A stretch of DNA of 64,000 nt from Halopseudomonas nanhaiensis. GTDB taxonomy: Bacteria > Pseudomonadota > Gammaproteobacteria > Pseudomonadales > Pseudomonadaceae. The stretch is from assembly GCF_020025155.1 (NCBI RefSeq), contig NZ_CP073751.1, forward strand, positions 992,001 through 1,056,000, read 5' to 3'. Of the stretch, positions 36,220-45,231 are shown one piece after another; positions within the stretch are counted from its first letter, which is position 1, and each line of letters starts with the position of its first letter. The notes beneath the pieces are model-generated. The model was not told where the DNA came from. It saw nothing but the letters and a program-made list of their open reading frames with translations, and ran no database searches. Both the position numbers and the translations under genes were made by a program.

Positions 36220-36989
36220 CAGGCCGCCTCCGCATCAGCCGCCTTGGTGCGCTTGTCCGGCGGGAGATAGCTCGCCAGCAGCTGTTCGATGGTGCGCGGG
36301 TTGGTGCCTTCCTGGATCGCCAGCACGGCATCGATCCACAACGCCTGCATGCGCGCCTCTTCGGTCATGCGCAGGGTCAGTTTGTCGGCGATCGGCAGGC
36401 AGATCATCGTCGCCAGCATCGCACCGTAGAGCGTGGTCAGCAGCGCGACCGCCATGGCCGGGCCGATCGACTTCGGGTCCTCCATGTTCGAGAGCATCTG
36501 CACCAGGCCGACCAGCGTTCCGATCATGCCCATCGCCGGGCCGACGTCGCCCATCGCCGAGAAAATCTTCGCGCCCCACCGGTTGCGATCGAGCGTCAGG
36601 ACCCGCTCCTTGTCGAGAATGGCGCGCACCGTTTCCGGCGGGTGGCCGTCGATCAGCAGCTGGATGCCGGTCTTGAGAAAGGGGGCGGATATCTCCTTGT
36701 CTTCCAGCGCGAGCAGACCCTGCTTGCGGGATATGGCGGCCAGCTCTACCAGCTCAGCGATGGTCGACTCGACATCAGGCAGCTTGAAGAAGAAGGCTCG
36801 GCCCGCCACCTTCATCGCCCCCAGAAACTGGCCGATGCTGAACTTGGCCAGCACCACGAAAATACTGCCGCCAATCACGATGAGCAGCGACGGCACGTTG
36901 ACAAAGGTCAGCGGCGAGGCGCCCAGCAGGATCGAGGAAAGAATGATGGCCAGGGCGCCAACGAGCCCGACGAGGGTTGCGATATCCAA
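36219..36989 (-). CDS. pomA: Na+-type flagellar stator protein PomA (MotA family)
   Basis: A 256-residue four-helix stator subunit. LLIVIGGSIFVVLAKFSIGQ, GDVGPAMGMIGTLVGLVQML and GPAMAVALLTTLYGAMLATM are very close, from memory, to the sodium-driven Vibrio PomA. The TTG start at 36989 has GGAG five bases upstream, supporting it. Forms an operon with pomB. Pseudomonas normally has H+-type MotAB and MotCD; those genes are not in this window. Confidence 0.9.
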   Translation of the reverse strand: MDIATLVGLVGALAIILSSILLGASPLTFVNVPSLLIVIGGSIFVVLAKFSIGQFLGAMKVAGRAFFFKLPDVESTIAELVELAAISRKQGLLALEDKEISAPFLKTGIQLLIDGHPPETVRAILDKERVLTLDRNRWGAKIFSAMGDVGPAMGMIGTLVGLVQMLSNMEDPKSIGPAMAVALLTTLYGAMLATMICLPIADKLTLRMTEEARMQALWIDAVLAIQEGTNPRTIEQLLASYLPPDKRTKAADAEAA

Positions 36990-37097
36990 GCTGACTCCAG
37001 AATGAGCGAGGTACGGAGGAAACGGCTATTGCGGCAGGCTGCCATGCAGGCACTGTGGAAGCGCCGGCATTCTATCCATAGCGGTTGTGCTTTGGAA

Positions 37098-37141
37098 TCG
37101 GCCGGCGAAAGCAATTCATGAGCATTCATTCCGCCGGCCGA
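37098..37141. repeat. 10-bp inverted repeat upstream of pomA
   Basis: TCGGCCGGCG (37098-37107) and its complement (37132-37141) enclose 24 bases. It lies between the end of the hydrolase gene and the pomA promoter region. It could be a terminator stem (no T-run) or an operator. Confidence 0.5.
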
Positions 37142-37165
37142 CGAAAGGCGAAGACGACCTTGGTC

Positions 37166-37942
37166 CTAGGTTTGGCTGGACAGGAAATCGTCGATCAGGC
37201 GCGGCCAGCACGACAACTGCGCGGCGGTATCGATGATCTGCAGGTTAGCGGCCGGCAGCGTCTGCGCAAGCATCTCTGCGGTGGCTACCGGGTGGATACC
37301 GTCTCCTTCCCAAGCCAATATCAGTGCGGGCATGGTCAGCTGCGTGAGCGCCTCCCGCGGCGGCAGATCGGACTGCATGGCACCTTCGAGAATTGGCTGC
37401 AACACAGTCGGATCGAATTGCTCCATAGTGTGCAGTGCCTTGGCATTGTCGCCCGGATGCGCCTCGTGCAGCCAAGGCGGTAACGTCGGGAATTGCCTGG
37501 CGAGGGCGACAAGCGACGCCACGCCCCTGGCGCGGATCAGCCCCAGCATCTTGCCGTACCGCTCGACCTGGGCCGGACGGCTGGTCCAGGCAGTGGGCGG
37601 GAGGGCCAGAACCAGATGACTGACTGCGCCCGGTTCCAGCAGGGCGGCATACAGCGCGCTGGCGCAACCCATCGACTGGCCGCCGAGGGCGAAGCGAGGC
37701 TGGCCCGCATGCTGGTGAGCGATGTCCAGCATGTCCTGTCCGAGGCGGGCCCACTGGTGATCCGCTGCCGACCGACCGGGACTCGACTGGCCATGACCGC
37801 GGGCATCGTAGCGAATCCGGCGCACCGCCTGGCTCTGGTCGGGGTGAAACCAGCCGGTGGCGGTTTCCAGCGCTGTGCTCCCGAGCAGGCCGTGCCCCCA
37901 GATCAGCGGGTGGCCACTGCCGTGTATTGTCGTATTCAGCAT
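37166..37942 (-). CDS. Alpha/beta hydrolase of unknown substrate
   Basis: A 258-residue alpha/beta hydrolase. The oxyanion motif is LIWGHGLLGS, YDARGHGQSS follows, the nucleophile elbow is GGQSMG (Ser), and an acidic residue lies in AWEGDGIHPVATAEML. The catalytic His at the usual C-terminal position is not obvious (the region reads IIDTAAQLSCWPRLIDDFL), so activity may be altered. ATG 37942 has AAGGA upstream. Divergent from the next hydrolase across about 96 bases. Confidence 0.8.
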   Translation of the reverse strand: MLNTTIHGSGHPLIWGHGLLGSTALETATGWFHPDQSQAVRRIRYDARGHGQSSPGRSAADHQWARLGQDMLDIAHQHAGQPRFALGGQSMGCASALYAALLEPGAVSHLVLALPPTAWTSRPAQVERYGKMLGLIRARGVASLVALARQFPTLPPWLHEAHPGDNAKALHTMEQFDPTVLQPILEGAMQSDLPPREALTQLTMPALILAWEGDGIHPVATAEMLAQTLPAANLQIIDTAAQLSCWPRLIDDFLSSQT

Positions 37943-38038
37943 GCTGATGTCCTTGTAAAGCGCGGCGGCACAGCATAAAACGAACGTGGACAATCTGACA
38001 GGTCGCGCACGACGCACCGCTGTAGTGGAATCGAGACG

Positions 38039-38914
38039 ATGATGTTGCTCCCCTGGTCGCACAAGACTTCTGCCGGCTTTGCCCTAAGCGGCTGGTATTC
38101 CCCGCCAACCGGCAAACCGCTGCTGCATTTCCTGCATGGCAACGGATTTTGTGGTCGTACCTATGAACCATTCATCGAGCGGCTCGCTGAACACTTCGAT
38201 CTCTGGCTGTGCGATTTACAGGGTCACGGTGACAGTGAGCATGGCGGGACGTTTTTAGGCTGGAACCGCAATGCGGAGCTCGCCCTCGAGGCGTTCGAAG
38301 CCGGCCGCGGACGCTACGGTGACGTCCCGCGCTACGCCTGCGGCCACAGTTTCGGTGGTGTGCTCAGCGGCCTGATATTGGGCACGCGGCCGGATGTATT
38401 CCAGCGTGCCGTCCTGCTCGACCCGGTCGTCTTCCCGCCGCGGCTGCTGGCCATGCGCTCACTGTTGGCTCTGATTGGCAAGCGGGCCAATCCCGTATCG
38501 AACAAGGCCCGTGGCCGGCGTGATACCTGGCCGGACCGCGAGGCGGCGTACAAGGCTCTGCACGGTCGAGGCATGTTTCGTGGCTGGGAAGAGCTGGCTT
38601 TTCAGGCTCATATCGACCATGCCCTGGATGAACAGCACGGGAAGGGCGTAGTGCTCAAGTGCCGACCCAGCCGTGAGGCCGAAGTCTTCGAGTCATTCCC
38701 GAATCGCACCTGGCATTGGCTGGGACAGGTGCAGGCGCCGACGTTGATCCTGCACGGCGATGCAAGCTATCCCTTTGTCGCCGAATCGGCGGGCAAGCTG
38801 TCACGCCGGAACCCGTCGTTCAGTGAGCGGGTAGTGCCGGGTGGCCATTGTTTCATGCTCGAGGATTCGGCTATGGCCGCTGAGCAGACACGAGCATTTC
38901 TGCTCGGCGAATGA
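38039..38914 (+). CDS. Alpha/beta hydrolase of unknown substrate
   Basis: A 291-residue alpha/beta hydrolase with an intact triad: FLHGNGFCGRTYEP (oxyanion loop), nucleophile elbow CGHSFGG, Asp in LILHGDASYP and His in VVPGGHCFMLED. The lap domain is Arg-rich. Its last 44 bases overlap the convergent antiporter gene. Substrate unknown. Confidence 0.85.
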   Translation: MMLLPWSHKTSAGFALSGWYSPPTGKPLLHFLHGNGFCGRTYEPFIERLAEHFDLWLCDLQGHGDSEHGGTFLGWNRNAELALEAFEAGRGRYGDVPRYACGHSFGGVLSGLILGTRPDVFQRAVLLDPVVFPPRLLAMRSLLALIGKRANPVSNKARGRRDTWPDREAAYKALHGRGMFRGWEELAFQAHIDHALDEQHGKGVVLKCRPSREAEVFESFPNRTWHWLGQVQAPTLILHGDASYPFVAESAGKLSRRNPSFSERVVPGGHCFMLEDSAMAAEQTRAFLLGE

Positions 38915-40448
38915 GCTCACGGTCGACCTGCTCGGCCAGGCCGGCTCCAGCCTCGCTCATGGTCAGGTAGGTCTGGTCGGCACCGGCGTCCATGATGCGC
39001 TGCGCGATGTCATCGAACATCGCGTGCGCCACGATGAGACCCCTGAAACCGCGTTCGCGCAGCTTGCGTACCGCGATGGTTTTCGCTTCAGCGTCGTTCA
39101 TGGCGAGAATGACGGAGTGGACTTGAGGCATCTCCAGGCTCTGCCATAGCACCTGATCCTCGGCATCGGCAAAGCGGGCGTTGCGTCCTGCGGCGATACT
39201 GGTTTCGATGGCCACCGGATCGGAGTCCATCGCCACTATCCGATAGCCCTTTTCATGCAGCCGGTCATAGGCTGCCCGCCCGGTGCGGCCCAGCCCCATG
39301 ATCAGAATCTCGGCATCCCCGAGCGTCACAGGTTGCTCGTCGGGGTGGCGGGTGTCGCGCTCCAGCGGGATCAGCTTCTTCGAGAGTCGCTCGTACAAAG
39401 GGTGAGCGATACGGTTGAGCGGGGCGGAAACCAGGAACGACACCGACACGGTTACCGCCAGCGGAATCAGCCACTCGGGCAAGACCACGCTGGCGACGAT
39501 CAGGCCGAATTCACTGTAGTTGGTCAGGCTGATGCCGCTGAGGAAGGCGCTGCGCGCACGTAGCTTGAACAGCAGAAACAGGAAGAAAAACAGAATGGCC
39601 TTGATCGGCAGCACTACGCCCATGACGGCTGCAAACAGCAGCGCGTTCATGTCCGGCAGTCCGCCAATGCCGATCTGCAGGAAGAACCCCACCAGGAACA
39701 CTTCCTTCAGGCTCCACAACGATTGCGACAGTTCTCCTGCGCGCTTGTGGTTGGCAAGCATGGCGCCGAACGCCAGCGCGCCGAGTTCGGAGCTCAGGCC
39801 GACCGACTCGAACCCCAGTCCGCCGATGACCAGCGCCAGAAACAGGCCCAACAGCACCAGCAGCTCCTCGTGCCCGCTCATGTCGAGCAGCTTGTATAGC
39901 AGCGGACGCAGCAACGGCACCGCGAATACCAGCAGGGCCCAGGCCGACGGCGAGTTGCCGCTGGCGATGCTGATGACCACCAGCGCAATCAGGTCCTGCA
40001 TGATCAGCACGCCAATCGCGACGCGGCCGTGGAAGGCCCTCAACTCGCGCTTGCCCTCCAGCACCTTGGCGGCCAGGACGGTACTGGAAAAGGACAGCGC
40101 TATCGCCAGTAGCAGCGCTTCCCGCGACCCGATGTCGAGGAACAACAGCAAACCCGGGAAGTAAACAGCGACCGACAGGCCGAAGTGGATCAGGCTGCCG
40201 CCAATCACTTCCGGCCGGATCAGGTTCTTCAGCTTGAGCTTGAGCCCTACGGTAAACAGCAGCAGCAATACGCCGAGATGCGCGATATGCGAAAGCACCT
40301 TGCTGTCCTGAGGCTGGGCTCCGAACAGATCGCCAAACCCCGCCAGGGCAAACCCTGCGCCGAGGTAACCTATCAGTGGCGGCAACCCGACCTGGCGCAT
40401 GACCAGGCCCATCACAAAGGCAAAAGCAATCCAGACGGCTTCGATCAC
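38871..40448 (-). CDS. CPA2-family cation:proton antiporter with RCK domain (Kef/YbaL-like)
   Basis: A 525-residue monovalent cation antiporter. The N-terminal 370 residues hold about 12 membrane helices with CPA2 landmarks (RQVGLPPLIGYLGAGFALAG, LALAIALSFSSTVLAAKVLE in spirit, GLSSELGALAFGAMLAN). The cytoplasmic C-terminus is a TrkA-N/RCK nucleotide-binding domain (ILIMGLGRTGRAAYDRLHEK, then VDSDP-like MDSDPVAIE). It probably exchanges K+ or Na+ for protons, useful for ion balance in a saline habitat; ion preference is not readable. Confidence 0.88.
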   Translation of the reverse strand: MIEAVWIAFAFVMGLVMRQVGLPPLIGYLGAGFALAGFGDLFGAQPQDSKVLSHIAHLGVLLLLFTVGLKLKLKNLIRPEVIGGSLIHFGLSVAVYFPGLLLFLDIGSREALLLAIALSFSSTVLAAKVLEGKRELRAFHGRVAIGVLIMQDLIALVVISIASGNSPSAWALLVFAVPLLRPLLYKLLDMSGHEELLVLLGLFLALVIGGLGFESVGLSSELGALAFGAMLANHKRAGELSQSLWSLKEVFLVGFFLQIGIGGLPDMNALLFAAVMGVVLPIKAILFFFLFLLFKLRARSAFLSGISLTNYSEFGLIVASVVLPEWLIPLAVTVSVSFLVSAPLNRIAHPLYERLSKKLIPLERDTRHPDEQPVTLGDAEILIMGLGRTGRAAYDRLHEKGYRIVAMDSDPVAIETSIAAGRNARFADAEDQVLWQSLEMPQVHSVILAMNDAEAKTIAVRKLRERGFRGLIVAHAMFDDIAQRIMDAGADQTYLTMSEAGAGLAEQVDRELIRRAEMLVSAQRP

Positions 40449-40555
40449 GGCGTGTTTCCAGCGAGGCTAAGCGACGTGGAATTGTGCAGTCTGGGGGAGA
40501 GCGGAGCAAGGGACTGTGCCAGAGAGCGGGCACGTCGGACGAAAAAGGCGGGGCC

Positions 40556-40597
40556 GTGTATAAAGAGGAGCACCGATCAGGGAGCTCCTCTATACAC
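40556..40597 (-). terminator. Hairpin after the ectoine operon
   Basis: An 8-bp stem (40564-40571 with 40584-40591) extended by six more pairs (40556-40561 with 40592-40597) past a two-base bulge. On the minus strand a T5 run lies about 10 bases beyond it. Probably the 3' end of ectABCD-ask, though the T-run is not adjacent. Confidence 0.55.
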
Positions 40598-40602
40598 CAG
40601 CT

Positions 40603-42033
40603 TCAGGCTGCGGCGATCACGTCGCCGTGATTTTCCGGTTCGATGAGCGCCTTGTGCAGCGCGGCAACGGCTGCGTCGTAATCTTCCTCATTGATTACGC
40701 ACTGCATCTCGACCTGGCGAATCGACTGGTGGATCGCCTGGATGCTGATGCCGGCAGTCGCCAACGCTGCGACGGTCTTGGCAAGAATGCCCTTGACCTT
40801 GAGGTCCGATCCAATCGCCGAGACGATGGCGATGTTGTGTACCCGGACCTCAGCCATCGGGTAGCGCTCCTCGATCAGCCGGGAGGCCCGGTTGATCATC
40901 TTGCGCGAGCCTGACGCATAGTAGGTGATGCTGTTGGCATCGGAGTCCTTGTTCACCACGTACAGGCGCAGCTGCTTGAGCAGCTTGGTGATTTCGATGT
41001 CGTAGCCGACGTCACCGAGCATCTCCTGGTCGAATACCTCGAGTCCGAAGACATCCTTGCGACCGGCAATGATTTCGACGCAGGGCTTCTCGCTGCAGTA
41101 GTCCTGACTGATCAGAGTACCGTTGTGCTCGGGCTCGAAGGCATTCTTGATGCGCAGCTCGATGCCTGCACGGCGCAGCGTGCGTGCGGCCTTGGGGTGG
41201 ATTGCCTCCATCCCGAGGTTCGACAACTGATCGGCGACGTCATAATTGGTACGGCCGATGGTTACCACGTTGTCAACGCCCACCAACGCAGGGTCCGCGC
41301 TGGAAAGATGGTATTCCTTGTGGATCACGGCCTCGCGTGCACCGGTGCTCGCGGCGATTTCGGCGAAGGTGATTTCGCTGTAGCCGCGGTCAAAGGTGTT
41401 CATCAGGCCTTCGCTGCAATGCGTGTAGCCTGTCGCCACGACCAGCTCGCGTCCCAGGTCAATGCCCTGAAAGCTGTCACGAATCATGTCGTGAAACTTC
41501 TTCGGCTCGCTCTGGTTCCAGCCGGTCAGATCGACCAGACGTGCATTGACGCCGTGCTTCTTCAGCGCCAGGACGGTATTGAAGGCGCTATGAGCCTCAC
41601 CCAGTGAAGCCAGCATCTCGCGCACCTTCATCAGGTGTTCGGTCAGCTGGAAATGGCCGTAGGTACATAGCTGCTGCAGGCTGAGCATGCAATCGCGCAC
41701 GTCGCTGATGCGGCCTTCGATGAAGCGGTCGGCGGCCTGACGCTCATACTCTGCAGAGAAGAGCTCGGCATTCTTTTCCTTCATCCGATCCAGCACCGCG
41801 TCGAGCGCGTCAAGCCACGCGTCTTCGTTCTGCGCGTCGGCAAAACGCTCATAGACGCCCGGCTCGCCGGTTTTCTTGTGCTCCAACAACATGTTGGTCA
41901 TGCCGCCATAGGCAGAGACGACAAATACCCGCTGATAAAGCTCGGCTTTATCGCGCTGGCCAATGAAAATGGTCTTCAGTACTTCATCAAAACGGCTCAT
42001 TGAAGTGCCGCCGATTTTCTCTACTGTATGCAT
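40603..42033 (-). CDS. ask: Ectoine-specific aspartate kinase
   Basis: A 476-residue aspartokinase that feeds aspartyl phosphate to ectoine synthesis. It opens VEKIGGTSMSRFDEVL (kinase motif KxGGTS), holds VVATGYTHCSEGLMNTFDRG in the aspartate-binding half, and ends with two ACT domains (HNIAIVSAIGSDLKVKGILA, then GISIQAIHQSIRQVEMQCVI). Such Ask_Ect enzymes are usually insensitive to lysine/threonine feedback. Last gene of the ect operon, 50 bases after ectD. Confidence 0.93.
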   Translation of the reverse strand: MHTVEKIGGTSMSRFDEVLKTIFIGQRDKAELYQRVFVVSAYGGMTNMLLEHKKTGEPGVYERFADAQNEDAWLDALDAVLDRMKEKNAELFSAEYERQAADRFIEGRISDVRDCMLSLQQLCTYGHFQLTEHLMKVREMLASLGEAHSAFNTVLALKKHGVNARLVDLTGWNQSEPKKFHDMIRDSFQGIDLGRELVVATGYTHCSEGLMNTFDRGYSEITFAEIAASTGAREAVIHKEYHLSSADPALVGVDNVVTIGRTNYDVADQLSNLGMEAIHPKAARTLRRAGIELRIKNAFEPEHNGTLISQDYCSEKPCVEIIAGRKDVFGLEVFDQEMLGDVGYDIEITKLLKQLRLYVVNKDSDANSITYYASGSRKMINRASRLIEERYPMAEVRVHNIAIVSAIGSDLKVKGILAKTVAALATAGISIQAIHQSIRQVEMQCVINEEDYDAAVAALHKALIEPENHGDVIAAA

Positions 42034-42083
42034 AATCCTGGTTCTTTTTTGGTGAATGTCGTCCCTGGGGTGTGCAGGGATCG

Positions 42084-42998
42084 TTACCCCGTGTAGCGCT
42101 GGGGCTCGATCTTCAACGGCTCGACCGGCCCGCGTTCTGCTACAAATTCCGGCCGGGGTGCAATCTTCCCGAACGGCTCGACCGGCCTGTTTTCCACGCT
42201 GTTGTAGACGTAGAACAGGTTGCTGCGCGGGCTCGGGGTGATGTTGCTGTTCGAGCCGTGCAGCGTGTTGCAGTCGAAGATCACTACCGAGCCCGCCGGA
42301 CCGGTCGCCAGGTCGATGCCGTTACGCTCGACCATCTCGGTCAGGCTGCCGTCGTCCGGCACCCCGAAGTCCTGCTTGCGCAGCGAGTTCTGGTAGTGAT
42401 TGTCGGGCGTCTTGCCCACACAGCTGATGTACTGCTTGTGCGAGCCGGGTATGAGCATCAGAGGCCCGTTATGCGGAAAGTTGTCCGTCAGCAGGATCGA
42501 GAAGCTGACCATCCGCATGCGCGGAACGCCATCCTCTATATGCCAGGTCTCGAAGTCGGAGTGCCAGTAGAACTCCTTGCCTTTGAAGCCGGGCTTGAGG
42601 TTGAGTCGCGACTGGTGCACATAGACGTCACCGCCCAGAATGAAGCGGGCGATGCCGGCAATGCGCTCGTCGCGAGCGACGCGTGAAAACAGCTCGTTGT
42701 CTCGGTGGATGGCGAACAGCGAACGCAAAGCGCCGCTGTCGGGTTCCCTGATTGCCGAGGGTGCTTCGAGCACCTCCGGCAACTGGCTGATGCGCTGGAG
42801 TTCTTTTTTGAAAACCGACACTTCTTCCTTGTTGAATACTTCGGGCAGTACAAGGTAACCGTCACGTTCGAAGCTAGCCACCTGCTCGGCGCTGATCGGA
42901 GCGTTCTGCGGATCGTCCCGGTAAACTACCGGGTCAAGGCGATCAAGCCAGTTAGGAAACTCGTCCTCTCGTGATGGGTAAACATCGGCAATCATCAT
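42084..42998 (-). CDS. ectD: Ectoine hydroxylase
   Basis: A 304-residue Fe(II)/2-oxoglutarate dioxygenase that converts ectoine to 5-hydroxyectoine. The iron ligands are visible as His and Asp in WHSDFETWH and a distal His in CNTLHGSNSNITPSPRSNLF. The EctD signature around GDVYVHQSRLNLKPGFKGKE is present. Located between ectC and ask, so hydroxyectoine is made along with ectoine. Confidence 0.95.
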   Translation of the reverse strand: MMIADVYPSREDEFPNWLDRLDPVVYRDDPQNAPISAEQVASFERDGYLVLPEVFNKEEVSVFKKELQRISQLPEVLEAPSAIREPDSGALRSLFAIHRDNELFSRVARDERIAGIARFILGGDVYVHQSRLNLKPGFKGKEFYWHSDFETWHIEDGVPRMRMVSFSILLTDNFPHNGPLMLIPGSHKQYISCVGKTPDNHYQNSLRKQDFGVPDDGSLTEMVERNGIDLATGPAGSVVIFDCNTLHGSNSNITPSPRSNLFYVYNSVENRPVEPFGKIAPRPEFVAERGPVEPLKIEPQRYTG

Positions 42999-43017
42999 TC
43001 CTCCTGGTAATTAAGTC

Positions 43018-43413
43018 TCAGGCGGTGTCGTCCAATGGATAGACACCGTTCTCATCGTGAACTTCCTTGCCGCTGAGGGGCGGATTGAAGACACAGGCCA
43101 TCTTCATCTCCGTCTTCCCTCGCAGCAGGTGTTCGTCATTCTTGTCGAGGATGTACAGGGTGCCCGGTTCGATCGGGTAGACCTTGCCATCCGACAGTGT
43201 TTCGATTTCACCTTCGCCGCTCATGCAGTACACGGACTCGAGGTGGTTCTGGTACCAGATATGCGTTTCGGTGTTCGCATAGATGGTGGTGATATGGAAA
43301 GAGAACCCCATCTTGTCGTCTTTCAACAGCATGCGGGTGCTTTCCCATGTCCCAGTTTCCGACACGACGCGGCGTTCGGAGTTCTCGCAGTCCTTCAATG
43401 TCCGTACGATCAT
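43018..43413 (-). CDS. ectC: L-ectoine synthase
   Basis: A 131-residue cupin enzyme that closes N-gamma-acetyl-diaminobutyrate to ectoine. [20 protein letters not shown], the aromatic/His-rich [20 protein letters not shown] and [20 protein letters not shown] are typical of EctC. Ten bases after ectB. Confidence 0.96.
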   Translation of the reverse strand: MIVRTLKDCENSERRVVSETGTWESTRMLLKDDKMGFSFHITTIYANTETHIWYQNHLESVYCMSGEGEIETLSDGKVYPIEPGTLYILDKNDEHLLRGKTEMKMACVFNPPLSGKEVHDENGVYPLDDTA

Positions 43414-43423
43414 CTACCTGTCC

Positions 43424-44710
43424 TCAAGAAGCCTGATTGGCGACGCTGTCGCCCATAACCTTGCCGAACGCCTTGTCCAGGATGGACATCGCCTGGTCAA
43501 TCTGCTCTTCGCTGATGATCAGCGGGCAGAGGCACTTCACGACCTGGCTATGGTTTCCGCTGGTCTCGATGACCAGGCCCATCTCGAAGGCTTCACGGCA
43601 GATAGCCGCAGCGGTATCACCATCCGGGCAGCTGATGCCGAGCATCATGCCGCGGCCCTTTACGAACAGAGAATCAGGACCATATTTGCGGACGATCTTC
43701 TGCATGCGATCACGGATGATCTTGCCCTTGGCCTGAACGCTTTTGGCGAATTCGTCATTCGTCCAGAAGTGCTCGATGGCGGCGGCGGCGGTGACGAACG
43801 CGTGGTTGTTTCCGCGGAAGGTGCCGTTGTGCTCGCCCGGCTCCCACTGGTCCAGTTCGCGGCGCATGACCACGATGGCGAAGGGCAGACCGAAGCCGCT
43901 GAGCGACTTGGACAACGTGATGATGTCCGGCTTGATGCCCATTTCCTCGAAGCTGAAAAACGTGCCTGTACGGCCGCAGCCAGCCTGAATATCGTCGGCA
44001 ATCAGCAACATCTCATGCTTGCGGCAAAGCTTCTCGAGCTTGCGCATCCAGTCGGCCGACGCGGCATTCAGGCCACCTTCGCCCTGAACGACTTCGACGA
44101 TCACGGCTGCGGGCTTGTCGATGCCGCTGCTCGGATCGCTCAACAGCTTGTCCATCATTGCAATGGTGTTGACCTTGTCGCCGAAGTAGTTGGCATACGG
44201 CATCCGGCTGACGTCGGTGAGCGGTACCCCGGCAGCGCCGCGGTGGTGGCCGTTACCGGTAGTGGCGAGCGCACCGACAGTCACACCATGAAAACCGTTG
44301 GTAAAGCTGATGACGTTGCTGCGACCAGTGACCTTGCGAGCGAGCTTGAGCGCCGCCTCGACGGAGTTTGCGCCAGTCGGTCCGGTGAACTGGACGACGT
44401 AGTCACCCAGTGCGCGCGGCTCGAGGATGACGCGATGGAAAGTCTCCAGGAAGCGCTCCTTGGCTTCCGAGTACATGTCCAGGCCGTGGGTCAGGCCGTC
44501 GTTCTCCAGATACTCGATGAGCGCCTTCTTCAGCACGGGGTTGTTGTGCCCGTAGTTCAGAGTGCCCGCACCGGCGAGGAAGTCGATGTAATGCTTGCCT
44601 TCGCGAGTGATCAGTTCCGCACCGCGCGCCTGCTTGAAGATCACAGGGAAGGAACGGCAATAGCTGCGAATACCGGACTCGTGTTTTTCGAACTGTTCGA
44701 AGGTGTTCAT
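43424..44710 (-). CDS. ectB: Diaminobutyrate-2-oxoglutarate transaminase
   Basis: A 428-residue class III aminotransferase making L-2,4-diaminobutyrate from aspartate semialdehyde. PLP-site features: FTGPTGANSVEAALKLARKV, SFTNGFHGVTVGALATTGN, LLIADDIQAGCGRTG and the Schiff-base Lys in ITLSKSLSGFGLP. Its ATG overlaps the ectA stop by 4 bases. Confidence 0.96.
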   Translation of the reverse strand: MNTFEQFEKHESGIRSYCRSFPVIFKQARGAELITREGKHYIDFLAGAGTLNYGHNNPVLKKALIEYLENDGLTHGLDMYSEAKERFLETFHRVILEPRALGDYVVQFTGPTGANSVEAALKLARKVTGRSNVISFTNGFHGVTVGALATTGNGHHRGAAGVPLTDVSRMPYANYFGDKVNTIAMMDKLLSDPSSGIDKPAAVIVEVVQGEGGLNAASADWMRKLEKLCRKHEMLLIADDIQAGCGRTGTFFSFEEMGIKPDIITLSKSLSGFGLPFAIVVMRRELDQWEPGEHNGTFRGNNHAFVTAAAAIEHFWTNDEFAKSVQAKGKIIRDRMQKIVRKYGPDSLFVKGRGMMLGISCPDGDTAAAICREAFEMGLVIETSGNHSQVVKCLCPLIISEEQIDQAMSILDKAFGKVMGDSVANQAS

Positions 44711-45231
44711 GCTGTCTCCTGGTTCAAATTTTTCTGGGCAGTGGCAGGTGTAAAAGGGCCGGCGCGATACAGCACCTCGTCATCATGCAGACCATTGAAA
44801 TGTTGGGCGCGGCTGAAAATCACCCGCGTCTGGGGTTCAACGCCGAGCTGGCGGAACGCCTTGGCGAACAGCGCTTCGGAAGCGCCATTGCCGGGGGAAA
44901 TGGTGGTTTCGAGAAACCGTACGCCATCACTGGCGGTGCGCTGGATCAGGCCCATGAGCATTTTCAGCGCGAGCCCCTGGCCGCGCATGCTGCTGTCGAC
45001 AGCCACCTGCCAGACGAAGAGTGTGTCGGGGCGTGCCGGTGGACGGTAGCCGGAGATGAAGCCGACCAGCTTGCCGTCATGTTCGGCGGCGATGGACGTA
45101 TCCGCAAAGTCCGTGCACTGCAGCAGGTTGCAGTACACCGAATTGGTATCGAGCGGTTGGCAACGTGCGACCAGCTCGTTCAGGGCAGAACCGTCCATAT
45201 CGGTAGGGCGGCGGAGCGTAATGGGTGTCAA
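44707..45231 (-). CDS. ectA: Diaminobutyrate acetyltransferase
   Basis: A 174-residue GNAT enzyme that acetylates L-2,4-diaminobutyrate. PITLRRPTDMDGSALNELVA and CQPLDTNSVYCNLLQCTDFA open the protein; VDSSMRGQGLALKMLMGL is the acetyl-CoA-binding loop. The start is TTG at 45231, since similarity begins directly after it and AAAGG lies 9 bases upstream. First gene of ectABCD-ask; a weak start codon may limit translation. Confidence 0.93.
   Translation of the reverse strand: MTPITLRRPTDMDGSALNELVARCQPLDTNSVYCNLLQCTDFADTSIAAEHDGKLVGFISGYRPPARPDTLFVWQVAVDSSMRGQGLALKMLMGLIQRTASDGVRFLETTISPGNGASEALFAKAFRQLGVEPQTRVIFSRAQHFNGLHDDEVLYRAGPFTPATAQKNLNQETA

Noticed and set aside
36990-37106. Possible sigma-28 promoter for pomA (GCCGATTC on the minus strand)
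   Set aside because: The -10-like box lies in the inverted repeat at 37098-37141 but no TAAA/TCAA box is at the right distance.
43283-45049. Long plus-strand open frame of 588 codons opposite ectB and ectA
   Set aside because: It is the antisense shadow of GC-rich ectB/ectA/ectC; the minus-strand products are unmistakable ectoine enzymes and the antisense translation has no recognisable domain.
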